Positions 1 to 7,801 of a DNA stretch of 64,000 nt are shown here, piece after piece (position 1 is the stretch's first letter; each line of letters starts with the position of its first letter). The notes beneath the pieces were generated by a model. That model made no database searches and was not told the DNA's origin. It was given only the letters and a program-made list of their open reading frames with translations. The DNA is taken from contig NZ_CP070969.1 in the NCBI RefSeq assembly GCF_017086365.1, forward strand, positions 5,353,501 through 5,417,500, written 5' to 3'. Both the position numbers and the translations under genes were made by a program. This DNA comes from Paenibacillus tianjinensis (GTDB taxonomy: Bacteria; Bacillota; Bacilli; Paenibacillales; Paenibacillaceae).

Positions 1-51
1 GGCAGAAAGATAATCTATCGTCGTCTTCATTTCAACTGCTTGTTGAATCAA
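1..51 (-). CDS. Start of a further gene of the aminobenzoate-type locus, cut by the window edge
   Basis: An open frame on the minus strand begins at TTG 51 (overlapping the TGA of the adenylation gene as TTGA) or at ATG 30, and runs without a stop to base 1. It encodes about 17 residues, too few to assign. The 4-bp stop/start overlap is the same coupling seen between the aldolase and GNAT genes, so this is probably the next gene of the same operon. No function can be given. Confidence 0.35.
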   Translation of the reverse strand, partial: MIQQAVEMKTTIDYLSA

Positions 52-1568
52 TGTGCAACCAGCCCCCTAATTTTGTTCAGATCCAGCTTTCCGTTGCTTA
101 ACCGGGGCAACTTACGTTCAATGGCATAGTATCCCGGGATCATATAGGCAGGAAGCCTGGTTGAAACAAATTCTTTGATTTCCAGCAGGACCGCCTCAAA
201 CTTAATATCCGGCTGATCCACCTCGACAGCGGCGACCAGATAGTCCCCTCTCTCATCCATAAAAACATAACAAGCCCCTACCATTTCTATTTGCCTGATC
301 GTATTCTCGACTTCCTGCGGATAGATTCGGTATCCCCTCATTTTGATCATATTGCCGCTGCGTCCGGCAAAGTAGTATACACCGTTCTCCTGATATACTT
401 GATCGTCTGTCTTGTAATAGATTTGGTCGCGCAGCATGACAAATTTATTGGCCGAAGGATCATTAAAATGGCCCCAGTATCCTTTCATCAGCTGTGCACC
501 TCCAACATATAGTTCACCAACCCCCTCACCATCACCAATAATAACTTCTCCGGTTGTTATAAGTAGAAACTCAACGCCTGGAAGCGGTCTGCCAATCGGA
601 ATAACTCCCTTTTCATAATCCCCCCTCTCCAATTCATGGACGCAGCAGGCAACGACCGTTTCCGTCGGTCCGTAGCCGTTCAACAGTTTTACATGCGGTG
701 ATATTCCATGGAATTTCTGCAGATCACTGGCATTGGCAGATTCTCCGCCGAACCAGATCGAACGCAGGAAATCCCAGGAGTAACGCGGATAATTGGAGAA
801 ACGGCTTACCAGCATAGAGATAATATTAGGAGTGCAGGAGAAATCTGTAATACGATGCTTCTGCAGCACTTCTATCAGGGAATCAATAAAGACGAACCTG
901 TCGAAAACTACGGTGGTCCCCCCGACAACCCACGGAACAAGAAGCTCCATCAGCACCGGGTCAAAGTGTAAGGGAAAGAAATTAAGAAACCGGGTATCTG
1001 ACGAATAACCGGCTTTAGCAGCAGCGGCTTCTAAAAAACTGGCCAATGCCGCCCGCTGCACGGCCACTCCCTTAGGTATACCTGTGGAACCCGAAGTATA
1101 GATCAAGTAAGCCAGATCTTCCCCCTCGGGAGCCGCGTTAATCGAAACAGCGTTGCTGATCTCGTGAACAATCGGTTCCATCGGAATATCCCGAATAACA
1201 GTGAGGTCCTTCACACTGGTAAAAGTGGCTCCCCCCACCCGGTCCATAACAACTTGATCCAAAAAAATCGCCATCGCGCCGGAATTGCCAAGTATATAGT
1301 GTATTCGTTCTTTGGGACTGGAATAATCAATGGGTACAAACACAATCCCTTCTTCCAGGCAGGCGAAAATAACCGCGATTACGGAAATGGACTTGGCGGA
1401 AGCGATGATCAAACGGTCTCCCCGTTCAAGCCCTATAGACCGGAATAAATAAACAGCGTTAGTTACCATTTGCAGGAATTCTGTATCTGCACAAGTTCTA
1501 TCCCGGTGAATAAAAGCAGGGCGGTCAGGGGCCAATTGCCGCCGGTGAAGTAGTTGTCGCAGTCTCAT
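48..1568 (-). CDS. Stand-alone adenylation enzyme (AMP-dependent acyl/aminoacyl ligase)
   Basis: This 506-residue protein of the ANL superfamily should activate a carboxylic acid with ATP as acyl-AMP and probably load it on a carrier-protein thiol. The adenylation core motifs occur in order: LIYTSGSTGIPKGV, FFPLHFDP, NGYGPTE, YKTDD, the hinge GRSGNMIKMRGYR and a C-terminal NGKLD with the catalytic Lys. There is no condensation or carrier domain, so it resembles DltA or a free NRPS A-domain. The A4 motif keeps an Asp (HFDP) that in amino-acid-activating enzymes binds the substrate amino group; aryl-acid A-domains such as DhbE usually lack it. ATG 1568 has a GGAGTGA-like site and lies 23 bp after the DHQS-II gene. 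The likely partner is the carrier protein at 4635-4904. The substrate is inferred from the neighbours, an aminobenzoate being plausible. Confidence 0.85.
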   Translation of the reverse strand: MRLRQLLHRRQLAPDRPAFIHRDRTCADTEFLQMVTNAVYLFRSIGLERGDRLIIASAKSISVIAVIFACLEEGIVFVPIDYSSPKERIHYILGNSGAMAIFLDQVVMDRVGGATFTSVKDLTVIRDIPMEPIVHEISNAVSINAAPEGEDLAYLIYTSGSTGIPKGVAVQRAALASFLEAAAAKAGYSSDTRFLNFFPLHFDPVLMELLVPWVVGGTTVVFDRFVFIDSLIEVLQKHRITDFSCTPNIISMLVSRFSNYPRYSWDFLRSIWFGGESANASDLQKFHGISPHVKLLNGYGPTETVVACCVHELERGDYEKGVIPIGRPLPGVEFLLITTGEVIIGDGEGVGELYVGGAQLMKGYWGHFNDPSANKFVMLRDQIYYKTDDQVYQENGVYYFAGRSGNMIKMRGYRIYPQEVENTIRQIEMVGACYVFMDERGDYLVAAVEVDQPDIKFEAVLLEIKEFVSTRLPAYMIPGYYAIERKLPRLSNGKLDLNKIRGLVAH

Positions 1569-1591
1569 TAGGCAATCACTCCAATATTCAA

Positions 1592-2728
1592 TTATACTTC
1601 TCTGATTGTTTCGAGAATTTTCAAGCCTACATGTCTTCCCGGAACATCCAGATGCACCAGCAGCTTATCTCCGATTTTGATCTCGCTTGACGGGCGAATT
1701 TCCCCCTTGCCTCCCATCATGCGGACATGCCAATCATCCTGGATAAACGTATTCAGGATCGTTCCGTCCACTTCGCATTCAATATACAGCAAAGGCCGGG
1801 ATTCAATCTTTAAGCGGCCTACAGTAACCACTCTTGCTTCACCCTTTGAATTGACGATGTACACCTCATCTCCTGCTTTGATATCGGATAAATATACTGC
1901 CCTGTCCCCCGGTACCCAGGCATACAGGTGCAACCCACCAGCGTTTACCCGAAATTGCCTTAAATTCATGTACGGCAGAAAATGAGTTTCACTACAAGTC
2001 AGGATTCCTCCACTTGAGGTGGAGCCTAGAAGCATTCCTTCATCCTGATATAATTCTGAAGTCGTATCGATGCAGACCCGGCTTCCCATGCCCGTATGTC
2101 TGATTTTTTTAACTACGCCTTCCCGCAGCTCGAATTTTTTTATTTTGGAACGGCTTACAGTTTCGCTGAACCTGATGATATCTTGAACCTGATTGGTAGA
2201 AAGTACAATTCCATCACTGCCAACCTCCATCGTCATCAAGCTAACTTCTCCATCTTCTGCCGTTCGTACCTTTTTAAATACTTGACAGGATGTAAGCTGT
2301 GTCGTTGCCAGTATCAATTCCAACGGAATGTTGGTAGGATCTTTGAACTCAATGATGACCAAATCCACAGAATTGACCAATTCGACAGTTTGATCTAACG
2401 TTTCGCGATCCTTCACATTGATGGTTAGAGCGATTTTTATGTTTTGTCCATTTAGTTTCACCTTGGTTTGTTGAAGCAGCTTCAAGTTGTTCGCAACAAT
2501 ATACTTAACTTTCTTAAACAAAGGCTCTTTTACCAAATTCTCGACATCGGCCATCTCGGATACCAGTACCGCTAATTCCATCCGCTGTGGCAATTGGATT
2601 TTCCCTAATAGAGAAAAATGCCGGTAATCAATATAGATGGTGGAGTAGTTAAGCTGACACACCTTATCAATTGTGTCCACCTTAGTATCAGCAGTTGCCT
2701 CAAACCAAATCTCTCTCTCTTTCTCCAT
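1592..2728 (-). CDS. 3-dehydroquinate synthase II family protein (archaeal type, GriH-like)
   Basis: The 378-residue protein matches the archaeal-type 3-dehydroquinate synthase II family. It has an N-terminal (beta/alpha) part (EIWFEA, VIIEF, ELILA) and a C-terminal part with the family signatures VGSDGIVL, GMGSRVCIDT, SSGGILTCSETH and NAGGLHLYAWVPGDRAVYLSD. Archaeal members oxidatively deaminate 2-amino-3,7-dideoxy-heptulosonate to dehydroquinate. The bacterial homologue GriH instead makes 3-amino-4-hydroxybenzoate from the same precursor. A frame opens at GTG 2737, but ATG 2728 is preferred because AGGGGGAG lies 8 nt upstream. The gene overlaps the aldolase gene by 29 bp, so the two are surely co-expressed. 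Family assignment is firm; the choice of product rests on the carrier protein and ligase nearby. Confidence 0.88.
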   Translation of the reverse strand: MEKEREIWFEATADTKVDTIDKVCQLNYSTIYIDYRHFSLLGKIQLPQRMELAVLVSEMADVENLVKEPLFKKVKYIVANNLKLLQQTKVKLNGQNIKIALTINVKDRETLDQTVELVNSVDLVIIEFKDPTNIPLELILATTQLTSCQVFKKVRTAEDGEVSLMTMEVGSDGIVLSTNQVQDIIRFSETVSRSKIKKFELREGVVKKIRHTGMGSRVCIDTTSELYQDEGMLLGSTSSGGILTCSETHFLPYMNLRQFRVNAGGLHLYAWVPGDRAVYLSDIKAGDEVYIVNSKGEARVVTVGRLKIESRPLLYIECEVDGTILNTFIQDDWHVRMMGGKGEIRPSSEIKIGDKLLVHLDVPGRHVGLKILETIREV

Positions 2729-3527
2729 TCGCCACACTCCCCCTATAAATTGTTTGTATCAAATCCTCAGGGTCTGCCCCATGGTTAACCACTAAATCAA
2801 TGCTTTCAATAATCCCCTGCATATGATTGTCCTGAAACACATTCCTTCCAATCGCTACGCCGCTTGCTCCAACATCAATGGCATCTCTTATCGTCTGCAG
2901 CAGTCTTTTTTTGTCATGGTGATTTTCACCACCGGCAATGACGACTGGAATATCCACTGCATTTACAATTTTTTCAAAGGAATACTTATCCGTATAGTTC
3001 ACCTTAACAACGTCGGCACCAATTTCCATGGCGACCCGCGCACTCACCAAAGCGTTTTGCACATTGTACTCGTCAACCATATCCCCCCGCGGATACATCA
3101 TGGCTATAAGGGGTATCCCCCACTGGTTGCACTCTTCCGATATTTTGCCGAAATCCTTGATCATCTGATAATCAAAGTCGTTGCCGATGTTGATATGTAT
3201 TGAAACGGCATCTACACCGGTCTTTGATGCTTCCTCTACAGAAGCTATCAGCACTTTCCTCAATTGGTTGGGACTGAATCCGATGGAAGCACTCAGATGC
3301 ATAATAACAGCCATATCCCTGTTTTCTTTGAAAATATCCTTGCATACGTGTATGTTTCCTTTATGCAATACAACCGCATTTACCTTGGAATGGCACAGCT
3401 TCGCTACTGTATCCCGAATATTCACAATTCCGTCGATGGGTCCCAGTGTAATGCCATGATCAAGAGGAGTTATCAGAATTTTGCCGGTGGAAGGATGAAA
3501 TAATTTTCGCATTCTCAAATCTTTCAT
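2700..3527 (-). CDS. ADTH synthase-like class I aldolase (GriI-like; 2-amino-3,7-dideoxy-threo-hept-6-ulosonate synthase)
   Basis: This 275-residue TIM-barrel aldolase belongs to the DeoC/FbaB-like family. Signatures are ITPLDHGITLGPIDGI near the N-terminus, DAVSIHINIGN, PLIAMMYPRG, ADVVKVNYT (Schiff-base Lys region) and VVIAGGE at the phosphate site. Archaeal members (MJ0400 type) and bacterial GriI build the C7 amino-sugar-like precursor from aspartate semialdehyde and a triose or methylglyoxal-type donor. The open frame extends to 3548, but ATG 3527 is preceded by AGGAGG at 6 nt spacing and overlaps the GNAT stop as ATGA. Pairing with DHQS-II is the hallmark of this route. A generic class I fructose-bisphosphate aldolase is less likely in this context. 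Confidence 0.88.
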   Translation of the reverse strand: MKDLRMRKLFHPSTGKILITPLDHGITLGPIDGIVNIRDTVAKLCHSKVNAVVLHKGNIHVCKDIFKENRDMAVIMHLSASIGFSPNQLRKVLIASVEEASKTGVDAVSIHINIGNDFDYQMIKDFGKISEECNQWGIPLIAMMYPRGDMVDEYNVQNALVSARVAMEIGADVVKVNYTDKYSFEKIVNAVDIPVVIAGGENHHDKKRLLQTIRDAIDVGASGVAIGRNVFQDNHMQGIIESIDLVVNHGADPEDLIQTIYRGSVANGERERDLV

Positions 3528-3973
3528 TTGATCCTCCTCATATAGCACAGCTGAAAGCTACCCACGTTCTTCAATGACTCATCCCAATAGCCCAGCTTGC
3601 CGTAGAGGCGTTTGACATCTTTGCTTCGCTCACCTGTAAAGATCAGAAAGCTGCTGCTTTCCCTAAAAATTTCGTGTACCCTATTCATCAATTGCGTACC
3701 GATACCTTTATTTTGTTCCAAAGGATGCACGATCAATTTCCCTACATGGCAGACGTTATCTACATCCAGGAATGCCCGGACCGAGCCGATAATCCTGCCT
3801 TGCTCCGAGAATTTCAGTATCGTGGATCGCTTAAACTCTCCCTGAATTTCCTCCAGCGATTGTTTGAGCGGCTCAATATCCATGCCGTAGATTTCTTCCG
3901 CTTCTCTCTGGAATGCCAGTTTCTGCAGATTCAAAATTTCCGGGAGATCCTCCATTCTTGCTTCTTCTATCAA
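3524..3973 (-). CDS. GNAT-family N-acetyltransferase
   Basis: The 149-residue protein is a single GNAT domain. IEEARMEDLPEILNLQ forms the first strand and helix, VGKLIVHPLEQNKGIGTQLM is the acetyl-CoA pyrophosphate-binding motif A (Q/N-x-G-x-G), and LYGKLGY is the C-terminal motif. TTG 3973 is chosen as start because GAGGAGG lies 7 nt upstream; a nearby ATG is followed at once by a stop. It is the first gene of the operon leading into the aldolase, DHQS-II and ligase, so it may acylate the amine of the pathway product or protect the host. The substrate is unknown. Confidence 0.8.
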   Translation of the reverse strand: MIEEARMEDLPEILNLQKLAFQREAEEIYGMDIEPLKQSLEEIQGEFKRSTILKFSEQGRIIGSVRAFLDVDNVCHVGKLIVHPLEQNKGIGTQLMNRVHEIFRESSSFLIFTGERSKDVKRLYGKLGYWDESLKNVGSFQLCYMRRIK

Positions 3974-4290
3974 CTCATAGCCTCCTCAATCAAAGGTTAA
4001 CGAATCTCAGAATTGACGCTATGACGCGTCGTCGCACTAAAGTCAAAAGACACTCTTGTATGTCATCTGACTTTTTCGCCGAAGAATTGCCCGTCACTAT
4101 TCTTGACAATACGTGGCGCTAAAAACGCATTCCGGGTACACATTTAATGCAAACGTTTGAATTTTGCAATAAAAATAAAAAACACTATCAATTCCGAGCC
4201 AGGGTATCGATAATTCATGGTGATTTTTGTGAGGTTGGAAAATCTAAAAGCAGTGCAAACGTTTGAATTTGAAACCAAAAAAACCTTCGC
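3974..4290. promoter_or_regulatory. Intergenic control region with twin palindromic sites
   Basis: This 317-bp AT-rich gap separates the carrier-protein/BMC-domain pair from the GNAT-aldolase-DHQS-ligase operon. It contains the 17-bp sequence tgcaaacgtttgaattt twice in the same orientation, at 4148-4164 and 4254-4270. The core CAAACGTTTG is a perfect 10-bp palindrome, as expected for a dimeric repressor or activator. The 106-bp spacing is close to ten helical turns. No regulator gene is visible in this part of the locus. No convincing -35/-10 pair was fixed. Confidence 0.55.
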
Positions 4291-4578
4291 TCAATTCATT
4301 TCAATTCCTTTGTTGTCGAGAGCAACAATATCAAAATCAAAATTAGGAATGACATTCAACTCATAATCAATATTTCTTAGAATACACATCTCCATTACAA
4401 GAGCCTCTGCTTCCCTGACTTGTCCCAGACTGCCTCTAAAAATGATGACAAGCGATCCTCCCATCGTTTCATGAAGTACCTTGACCAGTTCGACATATGT
4501 ATTCTTAACAATTAAATCGAACACACGAATTACATCTGCCAAACCTCTTACCTTTACCGTTGCCAGAGCCCGATTCAT
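4291..4578 (-). CDS. Small single BMC-domain (microcompartment shell-like) protein
   Basis: The 95-residue protein aligns along its length with BMC-H shell proteins, including the genuine one at 42788-43069. Residues 4-13 ALATVKVRGL match the LGLIETKGL strand, 18-30 RVFDLIVKNTYVE match the D-x-x-V-K-x-x-x-V-E helix with the hexamer-edge Lys at 25, 39-49 MGGSLVIIFRG match the pore loop and next strand, and SLGQVREAE follows as [12 protein letters not shown] near residue 77 mirrors the HVIPRPH end. It is divergent: the pore loop is not KIGxG and the last helix is altered. ATG 4578 is preferred over TTG 4596 because AAGGGG precedes it. It lies between the carrier protein and the biosynthetic operon. 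A hexameric tile scaffolding the pathway is plausible; no pentamer or second shell gene is visible. Confidence 0.7.
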   Translation of the reverse strand: MNRALATVKVRGLADVIRVFDLIVKNTYVELVKVLHETMGGSLVIIFRGSLGQVREAEALVMEMCILRNIDYELNVIPNFDFDIVALDNKGIEMN

Positions 4579-4634
4579 ATTGCCCCTTCTCTCCAATAAT
4601 TTATTTGGAGTTCTTCTTCGCTCCCCTCTGCCAG

Positions 4635-4904
4635 TCAGTCCCCGTCTGCATGCAACAACTGGCGCCCGACGTAGGTAATCAGTTCTGAAATTCGTGTGAT
4701 TGTCTCCGTAGACAGCATAGCGGTATCGATTTCAAAATCGAAGGCTGTTTCGATCTCCACAATTAATTGGATAATCTTGATCGAATCGATGCTATAGTCG
4801 GACAATAGATCCGACTCCTCTTGAATCTCCTGAGGGTGGGCGACCAATTTCAGCTCGTAAGCTACGATATCACGAATAACATCCAAGATTTGGACTCTAT
4901 CCAT
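4635..4904 (-). CDS. Acyl/peptidyl carrier protein
   Basis: This 89-residue acidic four-helix protein has the phosphopantetheine attachment motif SIDSIKII with Ser41 in the D-S-x-x-x-I/L context, followed by the second-helix acidic stretch VEIETAFDFEID. It would carry an acyl or aminoacyl thioester and is the obvious partner of the stand-alone adenylation enzyme at 48-1568. ATG 4904 has AGGAGA at 6 nt spacing. It is followed after 56 bp by the BMC-domain gene on the same strand. A primary-metabolism AcpP is unlikely, since fatty-acid genes are absent and the sequence is divergent. Confidence 0.88.
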   Translation of the reverse strand: MDRVQILDVIRDIVAYELKLVAHPQEIQEESDLLSDYSIDSIKIIQLIVEIETAFDFEIDTAMLSTETITRISELITYVGRQLLHADGD

Positions 4905-5074
4905 AGGTTCTCCTTTCGTGAAATAGTTGAATCCAATTGATTAAAACTTAAACAACATAGATTTGATAATTTAACGTTGTAAAATATGTTATTATATATA
5001 AATTTTACCATAACAATATCTTTCCTTCAATATATTTTTTATCAAATCCAAGTTCATCTTATATAGCAAAAAAA
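4905..5074. promoter_or_regulatory. AT-rich upstream region of the carrier-protein gene
   Basis: The stretch is very AT-rich and lies directly upstream of the carrier-protein gene on the minus strand. A TATAAT-like -10 is readable on the minus strand at 4996-4991, with no good -35 at standard spacing. It probably holds the promoter of the ACP/BMC-domain pair. Nothing coding is seen. Confidence 0.35.
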
Positions 5075-5094
5075 AGAACGCATACCTGCGTTCT
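5075..5094 (-). terminator. Rho-independent terminator of the lia genes
   Basis: An 8-bp perfect stem (AGAACGCA / TGCGTTCT) with a 4-nt loop is followed on the minus strand by a run of seven or eight U. It lies 80 bp after the LiaR stop and closes the liaFSR transcript. Confidence 0.8.
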
Positions 5095-5175
5095 ACATAA
5101 AAAATATAAAGACAGCCGCGTATTCGTATGCTCTACAATCCGTTTCCTAGCCCACCAGCCTTTGTTTTGTTAAGG

Positions 5176-5826
5176 TTATTCCGCCAGCCCGTTCTTATAA
5201 GCATAAATGGCTGCCTGGGTCCGGTCTTCCACACCCAGCTTGGCGAGGATGTTCGTGACGTGGAATTTTACAGTCTTAATTCCGATAATCAGCTGATCGG
5301 CAATGTCCTGGTTGGATTTGCCCTGGGCCAGCAGCTTCAGTACTTCCATCTCACGTTCGGTAAGCTCCTTGTAGGCCGGAACCTCGCCTTTGGCATTGTC
5401 GCGGAAGCGGTTCATCATTTTGGAAGCCACCTGGGACTCCAGCACCGACTGGCCCCGGGCCGCAGCGCGGATGGCATCCGCTACTTCACTGGCCCGCGAG
5501 GTTTTGAGCAGATAGCTGAATGCTCCGGCTTCAATAACGGGGTACATTTTCTCATCATCCAGATAACTGGTCAGCACAATGACTTTGCAATCCGGATACA
5601 GCTTGAGCAGCCGTTTGGTCGTCTCAATGCCGTCCATGCCTTCCATGACAAGGTCCATCAGCACGACATCCGGATTATACTCCTGTGCCAGACGGATGCC
5701 TTCTTCGCCGCTTCCGGCTTCGCCGACCACTTCAATTCCGTCTTCGGTACCAAGCACTGCGGCAAGTCCGATCCGCACCATCTCATGATCATCTACCAGC
5801 AAAACTTTAATTTCTTCCGTTTCCAT
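5176..5826 (-). CDS. liaR: LiaR-like response regulator (NarL/LuxR family)
   Basis: This 216-residue regulator has a receiver domain (VLLVDDHEMVRIGL, phospho-acceptor Asp in VVLMDLVM, switch LTSYLDD, Lys in YLLKTSRA). The C-terminal LuxR HTH reads LTEREMEVLKLLAQGKSNQDIADQLIIGIKTVKFHVTNILAKLGV. The Y-LLKT pattern and the linked kinase and LiaF-like protein identify the cell-envelope stress system LiaFSR/VraSR. It is downstream of the kinase gene by 15 bp. Its targets probably include the PspA operon just upstream on the same strand. Confidence 0.9.
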   Translation of the reverse strand: METEEIKVLLVDDHEMVRIGLAAVLGTEDGIEVVGEAGSGEEGIRLAQEYNPDVVLMDLVMEGMDGIETTKRLLKLYPDCKVIVLTSYLDDEKMYPVIEAGAFSYLLKTSRASEVADAIRAAARGQSVLESQVASKMMNRFRDNAKGEVPAYKELTEREMEVLKLLAQGKSNQDIADQLIIGIKTVKFHVTNILAKLGVEDRTQAAIYAYKNGLAE

Positions 5827-5841
5827 GGCTACCCCTGCCTC

Positions 5842-6876
5842 CTATTCATTGACTAACGGTACGGTAATTTCAATACGCATGCCTTTACCTGGCGCCGTAA
5901 TAAATTGGATCGAGCCTCCGGTTTCCGTAATCCGCTCCTGCATATTCGAGAGTCCGTAGGAGGTCTGCTTGCTCTCATCCATCTCGAACCCGATGCCGTC
6001 ATCGCGCAGCGTCAGCCGGACGGTATCGCCCCGGCGGTGCAGCCGAATCTCCATTTTCTCTGCCTTGGCGTGGCGTAAAGTGTTCGAGATTGCTTCCTGT
6101 ACGATGCGGAACAGATGGTTCTCAATGCCTTTCAGCAAATGCACATCCGGGTCCATCTCGAAAATAATCTCCATCGGAACCTTGATCCTCAGCTCTTTGA
6201 TCAGCTCCTGCAGCCCCTGCTCGAGCCCTTTGCCCTCCAGGTACACCGGCCGCAGGTGCAGCAGCAGCGCCCGCATCTCCGACTGGGCTACTGCAGACAT
6301 CTCTTCAATCAGCGCAATTTGCCGCTGTGCCTTATCAAAATCCTTCTCCAGCGTTCTGCCTACAGCCGTCGCCGTCATGGAAATGGCGAACAGCTGCTGG
6401 GACACGGCATCATGCAGCTCCCGCGCAAGCCGCTGCCGCTCCTCCATAATCGCCGTTACCCGCGCCTGCTCGGCCAGCTTGGCGTTATTGGTTGACAGGC
6501 GCTGTAGCGTATTGACCTGATTCTCCCACTTGCCGCTGATCCGGCCGAGCTGCTCACCGAGTCTGCCCAGCTCATCACTGCCGAGCTCCGGCATCGCCGG
6601 GGTAAGATTGCCTTTTTCCCACGCCACCAGTGTCCCCCGCAGCAGCTCCAGCCGGTGCTTGATACGGAAGCTCTGATAGAAGCCGAAACCAAGGCCAAAG
6701 GCCACCGGCAGCAGAGTCAGCGTCACGGCTGTCCTGATCCCGATTTCCCAATTCTCAAAAGGCTGCAAATAACCATATGTATACATAATGTACAGGATAA
6801 CCAGCAGCATGACAAAGGAGAATAAAGCTCCCTCGCCCATGCTGCGCGTCACCATATTACTGTTCTTTTTATCCAC
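5842..6876 (-). CDS. liaS: LiaS-like sensor histidine kinase
   Basis: A membrane kinase of the HPK7 (NarX/LiaS) family. There are two transmembrane helices near the N-terminus (FSFVMLLVILYIMY and TAVTLTLLPVAFGLGFGFY), a short HAMP-like linker (WEKGNLTPAMPELGSDELGRLGEQL), the His box ERQRLARELHDAVSQQLF and an HATPase with LFRIVQEAISN and DDGIGF. The frame opens at TTG 6903, but GTG 6876 follows GGGAGG by about 10 nt, and ATG 6855 is also possible. It has almost no extracellular loop, typical of intramembrane-sensing kinases that read LiaF. It lies between liaF and liaR. Confidence 0.88.
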   Translation of the reverse strand: MDKKNSNMVTRSMGEGALFSFVMLLVILYIMYTYGYLQPFENWEIGIRTAVTLTLLPVAFGLGFGFYQSFRIKHRLELLRGTLVAWEKGNLTPAMPELGSDELGRLGEQLGRISGKWENQVNTLQRLSTNNAKLAEQARVTAIMEERQRLARELHDAVSQQLFAISMTATAVGRTLEKDFDKAQRQIALIEEMSAVAQSEMRALLLHLRPVYLEGKGLEQGLQELIKELRIKVPMEIIFEMDPDVHLLKGIENHLFRIVQEAISNTLRHAKAEKMEIRLHRRGDTVRLTLRDDGIGFEMDESKQTSYGLSNMQERITETGGSIQFITAPGKGMRIEITVPLVNE

Positions 6877-6914
6877 GCTAAGGAGTCCTCCCTCTCTACT
6901 CAAATGTCATGCTG

Positions 6915-7562
6915 TCAGGATATCCGCACATCCAGATCGCCCATCAGATAGGAGATATTGAACTTTACCTTATGCTCACTGGTATCATAGTTGGCCGATC
7001 TCCAGTTCAGCCTGTTCATCATCCCCGTGTCGCGGTGGCTGCCGAATTCAATCGACCCGAACAGCACAAACGCTTCAATCTCCACACCATAATCCTCGGA
7101 CAGATGAAGGTCCATGTCACCGAATACACCCTGAAACAGCATTACTGTCTCCTTATCCTCGGCCATCGCCAGCGAAAGATCAACATCAGCCTCCCCAAGC
7201 ACATGCCACGCGCTCAAACTGCGCATTACCCAAGGTGACAGGTCCCAATCAAACCGGGAAGAGAAGCTCTGCTTCTGCATGAACCCTTTTCCGCGCTGCA
7301 GCCGTTTGGATTTCACAAAAAACATCCCGAGCGAGATCAGGCAGATGCCCAGCACCAGCAGCAAATGATCCAGCAGCAGCAGCACTGCACCGATTCCGAG
7401 CAGCTTATAGCCCTGCTTGACCTTGCCCGACGTCGTCCGGTAGATCCCCAGCAGCAGGAACAGAAGCGCGACAACGGAGAAAAATCCGATCCATTTGCCA
7501 AAAATCATCAAGCAGCCCACACCAATAAGTCCGATGGCAATCAAACGGTTCCGTTTATCCAT
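6915..7562 (-). CDS. liaF: LiaF-like membrane protein, inhibitor of LiaRS signalling
   Basis: The 215-residue protein has four N-terminal hydrophobic segments (LIAIGLIGVGCLMIFG, FFSVVALLFLLLGIY, LLGIGAVLLLLDHLLL, VLGICLISLGMFFV) and a C-terminal beta-rich domain (DVDLSLAMAEDKETVMLFQGVFGDMDLHLSEDYGVEIEAFVLFGSIEF) typical of the LiaF/VraT family. It keeps LiaS off in the absence of envelope stress. The open frame reaches 7637, but ATG 7562 has AGGAGGTG at 6 nt. Its leader carries one copy of the dispersed hairpin repeat described at 7571-7612. Confidence 0.85.
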   Translation of the reverse strand: MDKRNRLIAIGLIGVGCLMIFGKWIGFFSVVALLFLLLGIYRTTSGKVKQGYKLLGIGAVLLLLDHLLLVLGICLISLGMFFVKSKRLQRGKGFMQKQSFSSRFDWDLSPWVMRSLSAWHVLGEADVDLSLAMAEDKETVMLFQGVFGDMDLHLSEDYGVEIEAFVLFGSIEFGSHRDTGMMNRLNWRSANYDTSEHKVKFNISYLMGDLDVRIS

Positions 7563-7570
7563 TTCGCACC

Positions 7571-7612
7571 TCCTAAAAGTTTTGCGGAGCAAAACTACTT
7601 CGTAAGCATAAA
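7571..7612 (-). repeat. Dispersed leader repeat, copy A (upstream of liaF)
   Basis: Read on the minus strand it is TATGCTTACGAAGT followed by AGTTTTGC-TCC-GCAAAACT, a perfect 8-bp stem with a 3-nt loop, then TTTAGGAGG. The hairpin abuts the Shine-Dalgarno of liaF. Related copies lie at 40795-40945, 51774-51890 and 57461-57514. Confidence 0.75.
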
Positions 7613-7717
7613 TCTTATATAAAAAGGGAATCTCCACCTGTTCCGCGGAGAATCAGCTTCATTAGCCTAATTTAATTGTTGCTATAGTATAAAATCTGTT
7701 TACCGCATCCCGCTATA

Positions 7718-7756
7718 AAAGCCATACCGGTATGGAGATCCATACCGTATGGCTTT
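7718..7756 (-). terminator. Long hairpin terminator between the psp operon and liaF
   Basis: AAAGCCATACCGGTATGG pairs with CCATACCGTATGGCTTT, a near-perfect 17-bp stem with one bulged base. On the minus strand it is followed by TTTTATAG. It lies 45 bp after the last gene of the PspA operon and probably separates that transcript from liaFSR. Confidence 0.65.
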
Positions 7757-7801
7757 ACCTTGTTCAGCATATCATATCTGCCTAGTTTTTAGGAACAGGC
7801 A

